Below are positions 54,566 through 63,449 of a DNA stretch of 64,000 nt, piece after piece. The position numbers and the translations under genes are program-made. The notes under the pieces were generated by a model. The model saw only the letters and a list, made by a program, of their open reading frames with translations. It was not told where the DNA came from and searched no databases. The number at the start of each line of letters is the position of its first letter. Position 1 is the stretch's first letter. The stretch is taken from contig JAKFVL010000032.1 in NCBI GenBank assembly GCA_021732215.1, positions 1-64,000 of the forward strand, in the 5' to 3' direction. This stretch comes from Hyphomicrobiales bacterium (GTDB lineage Bacteria; Pseudomonadota; Alphaproteobacteria; Rhizobiales; Xanthobacteraceae).

Positions 54566-55822
54566 GTGAGCGTCGACGTCGTGACCTTCGGCTGCCGCCT
54601 GAATATTTACGAGTCTGGCGTCATCGAGGATCGCGCGCGCGATGCCGGTCTCGATGACGCGGTCATCTTCAATACCTGCGCCGTCACCAGCGAGGCCGTC
54701 GCGCAGGCTCGGCAAGCGATCCGGCGCACGCGGCGTCAGCGGCCCGATGCACGTATCGTCGTGACCGGTTGCGCGGCGCAAACCCAGACACAAATGTTCG
54801 CCGAGATGCCGGAAGTCGATCGCGTCATCGGCAACGACGACAAGATGCACGCCGCGCCGTGGCGGCAGGCGCGCGAGGCGTTCGCGGATTCAACTCGCGC
54901 ATCGAAGATCGCCGTCAGCGATATCATGACCGTCATGGCGATGACGCCGCATGCGGTGGTTCGTTCGCAGAGCGGTCTGCCGCGCGCGTTCGTGCAGGTG
55001 CAAAATGGCTGCGATCATCGCTGCACCTTCTGCATCATTCCTTATGGCCGCGGCAATTCGCGCTCGATTGCGATGAGCGATGTTGCCGATCAGGTCCGCG
55101 CGTTGACCGAGGCCGGTCACGCCGAGATCGTTCTGACCGGCGTGGACCTCACGAGCTACGGCAGCGATCTGCCGGATGCACCGAAGCTGGGCGCGTTGGT
55201 GAAACGTATTCTCAAGGCCGTTCCCGAACTGAAGCGGCTGCGCATCTCGTCGATCGATTCGATCGAGGTGGATCGCGATCTGCTCGATGTGATCGCCGAT
55301 GACGCGCGGCTGATGCCGCATCTGCATCTCTCGCTGCAATCCGGTGACGACATGATCCTCAAGCGCATGAAGCGGCGGCATCTGCGCAGCGATGCGATTG
55401 CGTTCTGCGAACAGGTGCGGCGGTTGCGTCCCGATATCGTATTTGGTGCGGACATCATCGCGGGCTTCCCGACGGAAGACGAAAATATGTTCGCACGCTC
55501 GCAAGCCTTGGTCGACGACTGCAACCTGTCGCTGCTGCATGTGTTTCCGTATTCGCCGCGTCCCGGCACGCCAGCCGCACGGATGCCGCAAGTCGCAAGC
55601 GCCGCGATCAAGGATCGCGCGCAACGCCTGCGCAAAGCCGGCGAAACCGCTCTGAGCAAGCGCCTTGCATCGGAGGTCGGTCAGACCCGTGCGGTGCTGA
55701 TCGAAAGCGCCGCGCAGGGCCGCACCGAGCATTTCCTGCCGGTCGCGATAGCAGGCGAGAAGCCAGGCACGGTTCGTGAGCTACGTATTGCCGGCAGCGA
55801 TAGCCGCAGGCTCGCGGTCTGA
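54566..55822 (+). CDS. mtaB: tRNA threonylcarbamoyladenosine methylthiotransferase MtaB
   Basis: 418 residues starting with GTG at 54566. Radical-SAM methylthiotransferase that converts t6A37 to ms2t6A37 in tRNAs. The UPF0004 domain cysteines are in VVTFGCRLN, NTCAVT and GCAAQT. The radical-SAM cluster motif is CDHRCTFC (about residues 149–156). A TRAM-like C-terminus is present. It ends overlapping the convergent RluA-family gene by 42 bases. Confidence 0.95.
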   Translation: MSVDVVTFGCRLNIYESGVIEDRARDAGLDDAVIFNTCAVTSEAVAQARQAIRRTRRQRPDARIVVTGCAAQTQTQMFAEMPEVDRVIGNDDKMHAAPWRQAREAFADSTRASKIAVSDIMTVMAMTPHAVVRSQSGLPRAFVQVQNGCDHRCTFCIIPYGRGNSRSIAMSDVADQVRALTEAGHAEIVLTGVDLTSYGSDLPDAPKLGALVKRILKAVPELKRLRISSIDSIEVDRDLLDVIADDARLMPHLHLSLQSGDDMILKRMKRRHLRSDAIAFCEQVRRLRPDIVFGADIIAGFPTEDENMFARSQALVDDCNLSLLHVFPYSPRPGTPAARMPQVASAAIKDRAQRLRKAGETALSKRLASEVGQTRAVLIESAAQGRTEHFLPVAIAGEKPGTVRELRIAGSDSRRLAV

Positions 55823-56725
55823 AACGTTCACCGCCACATCGCTCGCCGCGTCCTCGCCATTCCATCCGCACAGCATCAGCCGCTCGCGCATGTGCTCCGG
55901 CACTGGCGCGGTGGCGCGTATCGGCGGCTTGTTCTTTGAGATCGGCACCACGATCTCGCGGGAATGCAGATGCAGCATCGGTCCGCCCGCGCGCGGCGCT
56001 GAGCCGTAGATGTTGTCGCCGAGAATCGGCCAGCCCATGGCCGCGCAATGGACGCGCAATTGATGCGTGCGCCCGGTGATCGGCTCGAGCGCCAGCCAGG
56101 TGAATTTCTTTGTTACCTCCCCCCATGTGGGGGAGGTCGAACGCGCAGCGTTCGGGAGGGGGGTGTTTTGAGACGCTGACTTATTCGTGGACCCCCCTCC
56201 CCAACCCTCCCCCGCAAGGGGGGAGGGAGCAGTCGGAGCATCGTCGTTCGCTTCAACTGCAAGAGAGCGGCCCATCACCTTCCACGTCGATCGTGACGGC
56301 AACCCGTTCGGATCGGGCTTCTGCCACCAGCCGCGTTCCTCGTTCAATTTGCCGAGCGGAATGTCGATGCTGCCTTCGTCCGCATCCGGCCCGCCTTCGA
56401 CGATAGCCCAGTAGGTTTTGCCGATCTTGCCGTGCTTGAACAGAAGGCCGAGCGATGCGGTGGCCTTGCGGTGTCGCCCGAGCACGAGGCAACCCGAGGT
56501 ATCGCGGTCGAGCCGGTGTGCCAGCACAGGCGGGCGCGGCAGCCCGTAGCGGAGCGCGTCGAAATCGTCCTCGAAAGCCCTTCCGCTTTTGTCATGACTG
56601 TTGCGCGGCCCGCGATGCACGGGAACGCCGGCCGGTTTGTTGACGATCAGCATCAAGCCGTCGCGATGCAGGACGCGCGACAGAATGTCGTCGGCTGGCG
56701 GCGCTGAATTGGTGGCTTTCGTCAT
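55781..56725 (-). CDS. RluA-family pseudouridine synthase with in-frame repeat insertion
   Basis: 314 residues. HRLDRDTSGCLVLGR holds the catalytic aspartate (about residue 73), and ALEPITGRTHQLRVHCAAMGWPILGD is the family's second conserved block. Between them, residues about 164–205 are encoded by a GC-rich inverted-pair repeat and read as a Pro/Gly/Ser-rich, low-complexity insert (SPLAGEGWGGG … SPTWGEV), replacing a variable loop. The enzyme modifies uridines in rRNA or tRNA; the exact site is unknown. It overlaps mtaB convergently. Confidence 0.9.
   Translation of the reverse strand: MTKATNSAPPADDILSRVLHRDGLMLIVNKPAGVPVHRGPRNSHDKSGRAFEDDFDALRYGLPRPPVLAHRLDRDTSGCLVLGRHRKATASLGLLFKHGKIGKTYWAIVEGGPDADEGSIDIPLGKLNEERGWWQKPDPNGLPSRSTWKVMGRSLAVEANDDAPTAPSPLAGEGWGGGSTNKSASQNTPLPNAARSTSPTWGEVTKKFTWLALEPITGRTHQLRVHCAAMGWPILGDNIYGSAPRAGGPMLHLHSREIVVPISKNKPPIRATAPVPEHMRERLMLCGWNGEDAASDVAVNVSDREPAAIAAGNT
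56116..56227. repeat. GC-rich inverted-pair repeat inside the pseudouridine synthase gene (family A)
   Basis: Left: ACCTCCCCC/GGGGGAGGT (56116–56138) plus CGAACGC/GCGTTCG (56139–56155), ending GGGAGGGGGG. Right: CCCCCCTCCCC then CCCTCCCCC/GGGGGAGGG (56205–56227). Units are inverted about 25 bases apart, and the coding frame stays open throughout. Confidence 0.88.
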
Positions 56726-56754
56726 GATGATAGAACCGCTATCACGAGCATCCG

Positions 56755-57690
56755 ATGAATGACACTCCCAAACAAAGCTGGTGGCGCAGGCTTTCCAGCG
56801 GCCTGAAGCGAACCTCGAGTTCGATCGGAACCGCTGTGGCCGATCTCGTCACCAAGCGTAAGCTCGACCGCGCCATGCTCGACGATATCGAGGATGTGTT
56901 GCTGCGCGCCGATCTCGGCAGTGAGGTCGCGGCGCGGATCGCAACCGCCGTCGGGCAGGGGCGCTATGACAAAGCGGTTTCGGCGGATGAAGTGAAGGCC
57001 GTGGTCGCAACGGAAGTCGAGAAAGTGCTCGCGCTCGTGGCGAAGCCGTTGGTGATCGATGCCGGCAAGAAGCCTTTCGTCATTCTGGTCGTCGGCGTCA
57101 ACGGATCGGGAAAGACCACCACAATCGGCAAGCTGGCGTCGCGCTTCAAAAGCGAAGGCCGCGCCGTGATGCTGGCCGCGGGCGACACGTTTCGTGCAGC
57201 CGCGATCGAGCAACTGAAGGTCTGGGGCGAGCGCACCGGCGCGCCGGTGATCGCGCGCGCCCACGGATCGGATTCGGCCAGTCTCGCATTCGATGCGCTC
57301 TCGGAAGCGGCTGCGCAGAAGAAAGATGTGCTGCTGATCGACACCGCCGGCCGGTTGCAGAACAAGGCCGAACTGATGAACGAACTTGAGAAAGTGGTGC
57401 GGGTGATCAGAAAGGTCGATGCCGATGCGCCGCATGCGGTACTGCTGGTGCTCGATGCCACAGTGGGTCAGAATGCGTTGTCGCAGGTCGAGGCGTTTCT
57501 CAAGACCGCGGGCGTGACCGGCCTCGTGATGACCAAGCTCGATGGCACGGCGCGCGGCGGCATTCTCGTGGCGCTGGCAGAGAAATTCCGGCTGCCGGTG
57601 CATTTCATCGGCGTCGGTGAGGGCATCGACGATCTCGCGCCGTTTACGGCAAGCGAGTTCGCCAAAGCAGTCGCCGGGATTGAACGATAA
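56755..57690 (+). CDS. ftsY: signal recognition particle receptor FtsY
   Basis: 311-residue SRP receptor GTPase. A short basic N-terminus replaces the long acidic A domain of E. coli FtsY, as usual in alphaproteobacteria. The NG domain has VVGVNGSGKTTTIGKLA (P-loop), AGDTFRAAAIEQL, LLIDTAGRLQNKAELM, TKLDGTARGG and GVGEGIDDLAPF. Partner of Ffh encoded at 48.9 kb. Confidence 0.97.
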   Translation: MNDTPKQSWWRRLSSGLKRTSSSIGTAVADLVTKRKLDRAMLDDIEDVLLRADLGSEVAARIATAVGQGRYDKAVSADEVKAVVATEVEKVLALVAKPLVIDAGKKPFVILVVGVNGSGKTTTIGKLASRFKSEGRAVMLAAGDTFRAAAIEQLKVWGERTGAPVIARAHGSDSASLAFDALSEAAAQKKDVLLIDTAGRLQNKAELMNELEKVVRVIRKVDADAPHAVLLVLDATVGQNALSQVEAFLKTAGVTGLVMTKLDGTARGGILVALAEKFRLPVHFIGVGEGIDDLAPFTASEFAKAVAGIER

Positions 57691-57692
57691 TG

Positions 57693-57810
57693 GCGCGTCA
57701 TTGCGAGGCATAGCCGTTCGAGGAACGGCGTCGCTTCACTCGCCTATGACGCGGCAATCTATCGTTCTTGCGAAGGAAGATGGATGCCCGCGTCAAGCGC
57801 GGGCATGACG
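57693..57810. repeat. CGTCATTGCGAGG-type and CGCGGGCATGACG palindromic repeats (family C)
   Basis: CGTCATTGCGAGGC … GCCTATGACGCGG (57696–57753) and CCCGCGTC AAGC GCGGGCATGACG (57787–57810) in the spacer between ftsY and the septation gene. Confidence 0.7.
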
Positions 57811-57831
57811 ATCGGAGGGAACGTAGTTACG

Positions 57832-58428
57832 ATGCAGAAGTCCGCACCTCATCCGCTGTTCAAGCTCGCGACCGAACTCGGGCCGCTTGTCGTGTTCTTT
57901 GTCGCCAACGGCCGCTTCGATATTTTCACAGCAACGGCGGCGTTCATGGTGGCGATCGCTATATCGTTAATCGTGTCCTACGTGGTGACGCGGCATATCC
58001 CGATCATGGCCATTGTATCGGGGGTCATTGTCGCCGTGTTCGGCACGCTCACGCTGGTGCTGCACGACGAGACCTTTATCAAGATCAAGCCGACCATCAT
58101 CTATTCGCTGTTCGCCGTGATCCTCGGCGGCGGGTTGCTGTTCGGTCGTTCGCTGATCGCGGTCATGTTCGACCAGATGTTCAACCTGACGCCGGAAGGC
58201 TGGCGCGCGTTGACGGTCCGCTGGGCCGGCTTCTTCGCCTTCATGGCAGTGCTGAACGAAATCATCTGGCGAACGCAGACGACTGACTTCTGGGTTGGCT
58301 TCAAGGCGTTCGGCGCCATCCCGCTGACCATGATTTTCGCGATGCTGCAGATGCGGCTGATCGGCAAGCATTCGATCGAACCGGCGACCGCCGAGGCCAG
58401 CGACGCCGAGCGCGGCAGGACGGAGTGA
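57832..58428 (+). CDS. septation protein A / intracellular septation inner-membrane protein (IspZ/YciB)
   Basis: 198 residues from the ATG at 57832 with GGAGGGA upstream; the longer frame would translate the preceding repeat. About five transmembrane helices; [52 protein letters not shown] and [24 protein letters not shown] are the YciB/IspZ signature. Needed for normal cell division or envelope integrity in relatives. Conserved position after ftsY. Confidence 0.93.
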   Translation: MQKSAPHPLFKLATELGPLVVFFVANGRFDIFTATAAFMVAIAISLIVSYVVTRHIPIMAIVSGVIVAVFGTLTLVLHDETFIKIKPTIIYSLFAVILGGGLLFGRSLIAVMFDQMFNLTPEGWRALTVRWAGFFAFMAVLNEIIWRTQTTDFWVGFKAFGAIPLTMIFAMLQMRLIGKHSIEPATAEASDAERGRTE

Positions 58429-58437
58429 AGCCTTCTG

Positions 58438-58530
58438 CTCCGTCATGCCCGGCTTTATGCCGGGCATCCACGTCTTACTGAATACTTGCAGTCCAAGACG
58501 TGGATGGCCGGGACAAGCCCGGCCATGACG
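58438..58530. repeat. CGTCATGCCCGGC-type palindromic repeat pair (family C)
   Basis: CCGTCATGCCCGGC … GCCGGGCATCCACGTC, a spacer, then GACGTGGATGGCCGGG … CCCGGCCATGACG: inverse units. Confidence 0.88.
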
Positions 58531-58543
58531 AATGTGAAAGCAA

Positions 58544-58915
58544 TCAGCTCTTTTGCTTGGCGATAATCTTGTCCTTGATGCCGTCGTAGGTCTTCTCCGG
58601 CACGATCTTCTTGGACACCAGCTCATCCTTGCCCTTGTAGGGGCGGCCCTTGATGATCGCGGCCGAATAGGCCTTGCCGATGCCGGGGAGCGCGTCGAGC
58701 TGTTCGGCAGTGGCGCTGTTCAGGTCGAGTAATTCCTGCTTTGCGGCGGGCGCGGTCGCGGTTGTTGTTGCGGGGGCTTTCGGCGCAGCAGCAGCCGGCG
58801 CCATCTTGCCGCCCTTGTCCGGAGCGGCGGGCTGGGTCGACTGGGCGAACGACGGGGATGCGGCGAGCAGTGCAAGGGAAAGCGCAGTCAGTGTAGCGAG
58901 CGTGAAATGACGCAT
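58544..58915 (-). CDS. exported ComEA-like helix-hairpin-helix protein
   Basis: 123 residues from the ATG at 58915 (GGAGGGA upstream decides the start). Signal peptide (about 1–24, ending PSFAQS), a Pro/Ala/Thr-rich linker, then a double helix-hairpin-helix domain: [56 protein letters not shown]. ComEA-type domains bind DNA in the periplasm during transformation. No other competence genes are nearby, so DNA uptake is only a possibility. Confidence 0.9.
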   Translation of the reverse strand: MRHFTLATLTALSLALLAASPSFAQSTQPAAPDKGGKMAPAAAAPKAPATTTATAPAAKQELLDLNSATAEQLDALPGIGKAYSAAIIKGRPYKGKDELVSKKIVPEKTYDGIKDKIIAKQKS

Positions 58916-59042
58916 AGAATGTCCCTCCAGGACGGTTTGATAACGCTGACTAGCTAGTCGTCGATTCATGGCGGCTCCATGGCTGCCAAATGAACGGCAG
59001 ATAAATCCGGAAAATTATTTGCGGCTTGCAAACGCAGCGAGC

Positions 59043-59630
59043 TTAAGGCTTTACCCGCAGGGCTTTCTCGATCTCGGGCTTGAGCACCTTCTCGAGATTC
59101 TCGGCCGTCACGGGTCCGACCAGTTTGTAGGCGATAGCGCCGTCGCGATTGACGACGAATGTTTCGGGCACGCCGTAGACGCCCCATTCGATCGAGGCGC
59201 GGCCATTGCCGTCGGTGCCGACGCGGCCAAATGGATTGCCATGACGGCCAAGGAAGCGCCGGGCGTTTTCGGCGTTGTCCTTGTAGTTGATGCCGATCAT
59301 CTGGATGCGCTTGTCGTCGCTGAGTTTCAGAAGCAGCGGCGCTTCGTCGTGACAGGGCACGCACCACGACGCGAACACGTTGACGATGCTCACCTGACCC
59401 TTGAATGCCGCCGGGTCGAGACCTGGCACCGGGCCTCTGGCATCAGTCAGGCCTTCCAGCGGAGGCAAGATCGTCTGCGGTGCCACCCGGCCGATCAATG
59501 CCGAAGGAATCCGCGACGGGTCGCCTGCGCCCAGACGAAACGCAAACAGCACCGCGAGCGCCGCGAATGCCAGAAGAGGTGTGATCACCAGCCAGGAGCG
59601 CCGGCGAGGCGCGATGGTTTGTTCGCTCAT
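59043..59630 (-). CDS. ccmG: cytochrome c biogenesis thioredoxin-like protein CcmG/DsbE
   Basis: 195 residues with an N-terminal membrane anchor (about 13–32). The periplasmic thioredoxin fold has the redox motif C90-V-P-C93 in VNVFASWCVPCHDEAP and the family insert GINYKDNAENARRFLGRHGNPF; GVYGVPETFVVNRDGAIAYK holds the cis-proline. It reduces apocytochrome or CcmH thiols for heme attachment. Start overlaps the ccmD stop by four bases. Confidence 0.96.
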   Translation of the reverse strand: MSEQTIAPRRRSWLVITPLLAFAALAVLFAFRLGAGDPSRIPSALIGRVAPQTILPPLEGLTDARGPVPGLDPAAFKGQVSIVNVFASWCVPCHDEAPLLLKLSDDKRIQMIGINYKDNAENARRFLGRHGNPFGRVGTDGNGRASIEWGVYGVPETFVVNRDGAIAYKLVGPVTAENLEKVLKPEIEKALRVKP

Positions 59631-59815
59631 GCAGCCGTCTCTGAAGGCTTATTGGTGTGGCTTGAACGTCGCGTTGCGCCTCGCGCTTCGAGGTCGTGCA
59701 GTATGTTTTGCTGTTTGCGATAATCGGTCACAACCCAGACGATCAATGTCGCAACTGCAAGTGCGGTTACCGCATAGGCTGAGACAATGAAGGGCGCGTA
59801 CGATCCGGTCAGCAT
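59627..59815 (-). CDS. ccmD: heme exporter protein CcmD
   Basis: 62-residue single-span membrane protein: SYAPFIVSAYAVTALAVATLIVWVVTDYRKQQNIL contains the transmembrane helix and the conserved Tyr/basic motif that holds heme on CcmE. Recognised by size, topology and its place between ccmC and ccmG with close spacing. Confidence 0.92.
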   Translation of the reverse strand: MLTGSYAPFIVSAYAVTALAVATLIVWVVTDYRKQQNILHDLEARGATRRSSHTNKPSETAA

Positions 59816-59819
59816 GCGA

Positions 59820-60548
59820 CTATGCTCGCCCGGCTGCCTGCATCATTTGCAGCGTTCGCACACGCCGCCGCAGGATTTCGTTGCGCATCGCTGCAAGGTG
59901 CAGCGTGAGGAACAGCAGCGAGAACGCCAGCGCCATGATCAGCAGCGGAATCAGGATGGTCGGATGGATCGCAGCGCCGCCCGACCGGATCAGCGACGCC
60001 GGCTGATGCAGCGTGTTCCACCAGTCGACCGAGAACTTGATGATCGGAATATTGATCGCGCCGACCAGCGTCAGTATCGCCGCCGCACGCGCGGCCCGCG
60101 ACGGATCTTCAACCGCGCGCCAGAGCGCAATCAGGCCGAGATACATCAGGAACAGTATCAGCACCGAGGTCATTCGCGCGTCCCATTCCCAATAGGTGCC
60201 CCAGGTCGGACGTCCCCACAGCGAGCCGGTGACGAGTGCGACGAAGGTGAACGCCGCGCCAAGCGGTGCGGCGGCCTTCGCCGCGACATCGGCCAGCGGA
60301 TGCCGCCAGACCAGCGTGCCGAGCGCCGCGGCGGTCATCACGATCCAGACGAACATCGAGAGCCACGCATTCGGCACATGGACGAACATGATCTTCACGG
60401 TCGCGCCCTGCTGATAATCGTCGGGCGCCATGTACGCCTGCTGCAATCCGGCCAGCATCAACAGTGCTGTGACGCCGATCAGCCATGGCAGAAGGCGCGC
60501 CGTCAGCGCGAGGAACCGGGTGGGATTGGCAAGATCGATCAGGGCCAT
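59820..60548 (-). CDS. ccmC: heme exporter protein CcmC
   Basis: 242 residues with six transmembrane helices. The tryptophan-rich heme-handling loop is WGRPTWGTYWEWDARMTSVLILFLMYLGLIAL, and conserved histidines lie in MFVHVPNAW and WWNTLHQPAS. It loads heme onto CcmE. Followed by ccmD four bases later. ccmB and ccmA lie upstream on the same strand but are separated from it by an amidohydrolase gene. Confidence 0.97.
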   Translation of the reverse strand: MALIDLANPTRFLALTARLLPWLIGVTALLMLAGLQQAYMAPDDYQQGATVKIMFVHVPNAWLSMFVWIVMTAAALGTLVWRHPLADVAAKAAAPLGAAFTFVALVTGSLWGRPTWGTYWEWDARMTSVLILFLMYLGLIALWRAVEDPSRAARAAAILTLVGAINIPIIKFSVDWWNTLHQPASLIRSGGAAIHPTILIPLLIMALAFSLLFLTLHLAAMRNEILRRRVRTLQMMQAAGRA

Positions 60549-60618
60549 GAACGGCTTATAGCAGAACCATTGTACTTGTCAGTCTGCGTACTTGTCAGTC
60601 TGCCGCGTCGGCTTTCGT

Positions 60619-61719
60619 TCAGACCCGCAACCGCGGCATCATGCCCAATGCGTTGTCGCGCTCGATTTTAAGCAACTCCGCGTCGGTGAAGCCGCAGCTG
60701 CTGAGGCCGGTCACATGTTCAAGACCGGTCCGGAACGGAAAATCAGTCCCGAACAGGATCTGGCTTGTCTCGACAAGCTGCCGCAATGCACCCATCGCCG
60801 CGGGGTTGGATGTCTGTGCCGTATCGTAGAAAAACCGGCGCAACGCGGCCTTCACGCCGTTCGGAACCATCCGTGCCGCCTGCGGCGCACGGGCCAGTAC
60901 CTCGAAGCGCTCGATCAGGAATGGAACCGTGCCGCCGGCATGGGAAAAAATAAACCTGATGTCGGGCCATCGGTCGGCCGCTCCCGAAAACACCAGGCTC
61001 GCGATGGTGCGCGCCGTGTCGGTGCCGAACTCGACAACGCTGTCGGGAATGTAGGGGATAAGATTGCCGCAGCAGGCCGCGGTGGCCGGGTGAGTGGCGA
61101 CAATGGCTTTGCGGCGGTTGAGTTCATCGAACACCGGAACGAAGGCGGCATCGCCGAGCCACTTGCTATCGTAGCTCGTGAACATCGAGACGCCATCGAC
61201 GCGCAAGGTGTCGAATGCGTAGGCGATCTCGCCAAGCGTCGCATCGACATTCGGCATCGGCAGCGCGGCGAAAGAGCCGAAGCGACCTTTGTTCTCGACG
61301 ATCAGCCTGGCGGCGTATTCGTTGCAGGCGCGCGACAGTTTCGCCGCTGCGGCTGCATCGCCAAACCAAAGACCTGGCGTGGTGATCGACAGCATCGCTG
61401 TCTGCACACTTGCCTTGTCCATATCGTCGAGCGTCTTGGCCACGCTCCATTCTGAGGATGGCACGGGAATTCGGGCCCGGCCGCTGATCGCTGCGATATA
61501 TTCGGGCGGCGTCAGGTGATGATGCACATCGACGCGAAAGGGCGCCGGGGTTCGAGCAGACGTTTGGGCAGGTGCAGCCGATTGCGCGTTGGCATCGTCG
61601 GCTGAGACGACAGACGTTGCGGCGAAAGCCGCGCCGCCTTGCAGGAAATGGCGGCGACTGAGAGCGCAACCGCAACCGCACGCGGCAAGCCTCGTCGGCT
61701 TCATGCCGAAACGCGACAT
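60619..61719 (-). CDS. Tat-exported amidohydrolase-2 (ACMSD-like) family protein inside the ccm cluster
   Basis: 366 residues (start at the ATG six codons in is also possible). A twin-arginine signal SRRHFLQGGAAFAATS precedes the metal-dependent barrel: FRVDVHHHLTPPEYIAA (HxH-type metal motif), THPATAACCG, FIFSHAGGTVPFLIERFE and ILFGTDFPF. The family includes 2-amino-3-carboxymuconate-semialdehyde decarboxylase and related hydrolases or decarboxylases, usually cytoplasmic. It interrupts the ccmB–ccmC order on the same strand, which is unusual. Confidence 0.88.
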   Translation of the reverse strand: MSRFGMKPTRLAACGCGCALSRRHFLQGGAAFAATSVVSADDANAQSAAPAQTSARTPAPFRVDVHHHLTPPEYIAAISGRARIPVPSSEWSVAKTLDDMDKASVQTAMLSITTPGLWFGDAAAAAKLSRACNEYAARLIVENKGRFGSFAALPMPNVDATLGEIAYAFDTLRVDGVSMFTSYDSKWLGDAAFVPVFDELNRRKAIVATHPATAACCGNLIPYIPDSVVEFGTDTARTIASLVFSGAADRWPDIRFIFSHAGGTVPFLIERFEVLARAPQAARMVPNGVKAALRRFFYDTAQTSNPAAMGALRQLVETSQILFGTDFPFRTGLEHVTGLSSCGFTDAELLKIERDNALGMMPRLRV

Positions 61720-61869
61720 TCCGAAATCCTCAAGGCCTCACTTTGGCCAAGCCTGTTGCGGTCAGTTGGTGCTTGCATATGCGGGATCATCAGATTTTTC
61801 AGGCGTTTTTGCAATTGCGCAGGTTCGATTAATCGGAGCCTTGATTAACGCGGGTCTGGTTAACCCACG

Positions 61870-61932
61870 CCCTTAATCAAGACGCCTCAATCAAGGCATC
61901 CTTTAATCAGGACCTTCTTTAATCAAGACCTT
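61870..61932 (-). repeat. 16-base tandem repeat at the 3' end of ccmB
   Basis: About four units of the type CTTTAATCAAGACCTT (61917–61932, 61901–61916, 61885–61900, 61870–61884, increasingly degenerate). The last unit is the ccmB C-terminal codons (Glu-Gly-Leu-Asp) plus the stop codon, so the repeat looks like duplications of the gene's end. Confidence 0.82.
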
Positions 61933-62587
61933 CGCGCAGGCTGGCAGCCGCCGCCACAGGTCCTATCACCAGAGTGGTCAGTGTGATCGCGCACAGAATC
62001 GAGAATGGCGTGCCGAACGATGATGGCTCAAGCGCGGCGGCGTTGGAGGCGGCGACGCCGAAAATCAGCACCGGGATCGATAGCGGCAGCACCAGCACCG
62101 CGAGCAGGAGCCCTCCGCGCCGCAGCGTCACGGCGAGCGCCGCGCCGATCATGCCGGTCAGCGTCAGCGCCGGGGTGCCGACAAGCAGCGTCAGCGCCAC
62201 CGTGAGACTTTCTTTCGGTTCAAGGTTGAGCAGCAGGCCGAACAGCGGCGTTGCAACCACAAGCGGCAGTCCCGATGCGATCCAGTGCGCCAGCGCCTTT
62301 GCGACGCATGTGAGTTCCAGCGGCGTGCGGCTCATGATGAGAAGATCGAGAGAGCCGTCGTCCTGATCGGCGGTGAACAGCCGCTCGAGGGTCAGGAGAC
62401 TGGCCAGCATCGCACCCAGCCACAGGATCGACGGGCCGATCCGCTTCAGCAGCGGCAGGTCGGGCCCGATCGCGAACGGGATCAGCACCACGACGGTCAG
62501 AAAAAACAGCACGCCGATCAGCGCGCCGCCGCCCGCGCGGATCGCAATGAGCAGATCGCGCCGGATCAATGCGCCAAGGGCGGTCAT
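61919..62587 (-). CDS. ccmB: heme exporter permease CcmB
   Basis: 222 residues with six transmembrane helices. [44 protein letters not shown] is the characteristic segment, along with the N-terminal [16 protein letters not shown]. With CcmA it forms the ABC complex that releases holo-CcmE. The last codons are inside the tandem repeat. Start overlaps the ccmA stop by four bases. Confidence 0.95.
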   Translation of the reverse strand: MTALGALIRRDLLIAIRAGGGALIGVLFFLTVVVLIPFAIGPDLPLLKRIGPSILWLGAMLASLLTLERLFTADQDDGSLDLLIMSRTPLELTCVAKALAHWIASGLPLVVATPLFGLLLNLEPKESLTVALTLLVGTPALTLTGMIGAALAVTLRRGGLLLAVLVLPLSIPVLIFGVAASNAAALEPSSFGTPFSILCAITLTTLVIGPVAAAASLREGLD

Positions 62588-63207
62588 GCCGGAATCCTTG
62601 CAGGCTCGTTTGGCATGCCAGACATCGCCAACGCGCGGGATGGCACGCCCAACGGCCCGTGGGTCGCTGCCACAAGAATGCCGTCACTTTTGAGGTGGGC
62701 TGTGGCAGCCTCGGCGAACATCGCCTGACCGTCGTGATCGAGGGCGGATGTCGGCTCATCCAGCAGCCAGACCGGCCGTTTCACGGTCAGCAACCGCGCG
62801 ATCGACAGCCGCCGCCGTTGCCCGGCCGAAAGAAACCCGGCCGGCAGGGCAGCCGCATGGCCAAGGCCGACAGCGATCAAGGCTTGCTCCGGATCGCCAT
62901 AGCCGCGGAGAAATGCCTGCCAGAAGCGGAGATTCTCGATCACGGTCAGCGATGGTTTGAGCGGATCGCGGTGACCGAGGTAGTGGCTCTGCTCGGCCAG
63001 GGTCAGTTCGGTCTCGCCGCCATCCAGTGCGACAGTCCCTCCGGCCAGCGGAAGCAACCCGGCGATGATTCGCAGCAGCGATGATTTTCCCGCACCGTTG
63101 GGGCCGGTGACAGCCAGCGCCTCCCCGGAAACTGCCTCAAAATCGAGACTTCCCAAGATTTCGCGGCCACCCCGAATACATTCGAGACCCCGTCCGGTAA
63201 GCCGCAT
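62584..63207 (-). CDS. ccmA: heme exporter ATPase CcmA
   Basis: 207-residue ABC ATPase. Walker [19 protein letters not shown] (about residues 34–50), the signature [15 protein letters not shown] and Walker [13 protein letters not shown] are all present. It partners CcmB in cytochrome c maturation. First gene of the minus-strand ccmA-ccmB cluster; acnA lies divergent across a 242-base spacer. Confidence 0.96.
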   Translation of the reverse strand: MRLTGRGLECIRGGREILGSLDFEAVSGEALAVTGPNGAGKSSLLRIIAGLLPLAGGTVALDGGETELTLAEQSHYLGHRDPLKPSLTVIENLRFWQAFLRGYGDPEQALIAVGLGHAAALPAGFLSAGQRRRLSIARLLTVKRPVWLLDEPTSALDHDGQAMFAEAATAHLKSDGILVAATHGPLGVPSRALAMSGMPNEPARIPA

Positions 63208-63449
63208 CGTTCCTCGTTCGATCCCCGTCGCCAGGATTGTTTGTTTGGCATCTCACATGCATCGCTGCGAGACCATTGTCAGTGTGGCGGCGCGCTTGGA
63301 AAGATTCTATAACGCCGGAACTTCATGCAGCACACAACGCGCGGCTGTCGTCTTGCTGAGTTATCTCTTGCCGAGTCATCCCCGCCTGTCGTGCCTAGAT
63401 ATCCTCGTTTTCGAGGGTATAACCAACAAATGAATTAGGATTCCCAGCA

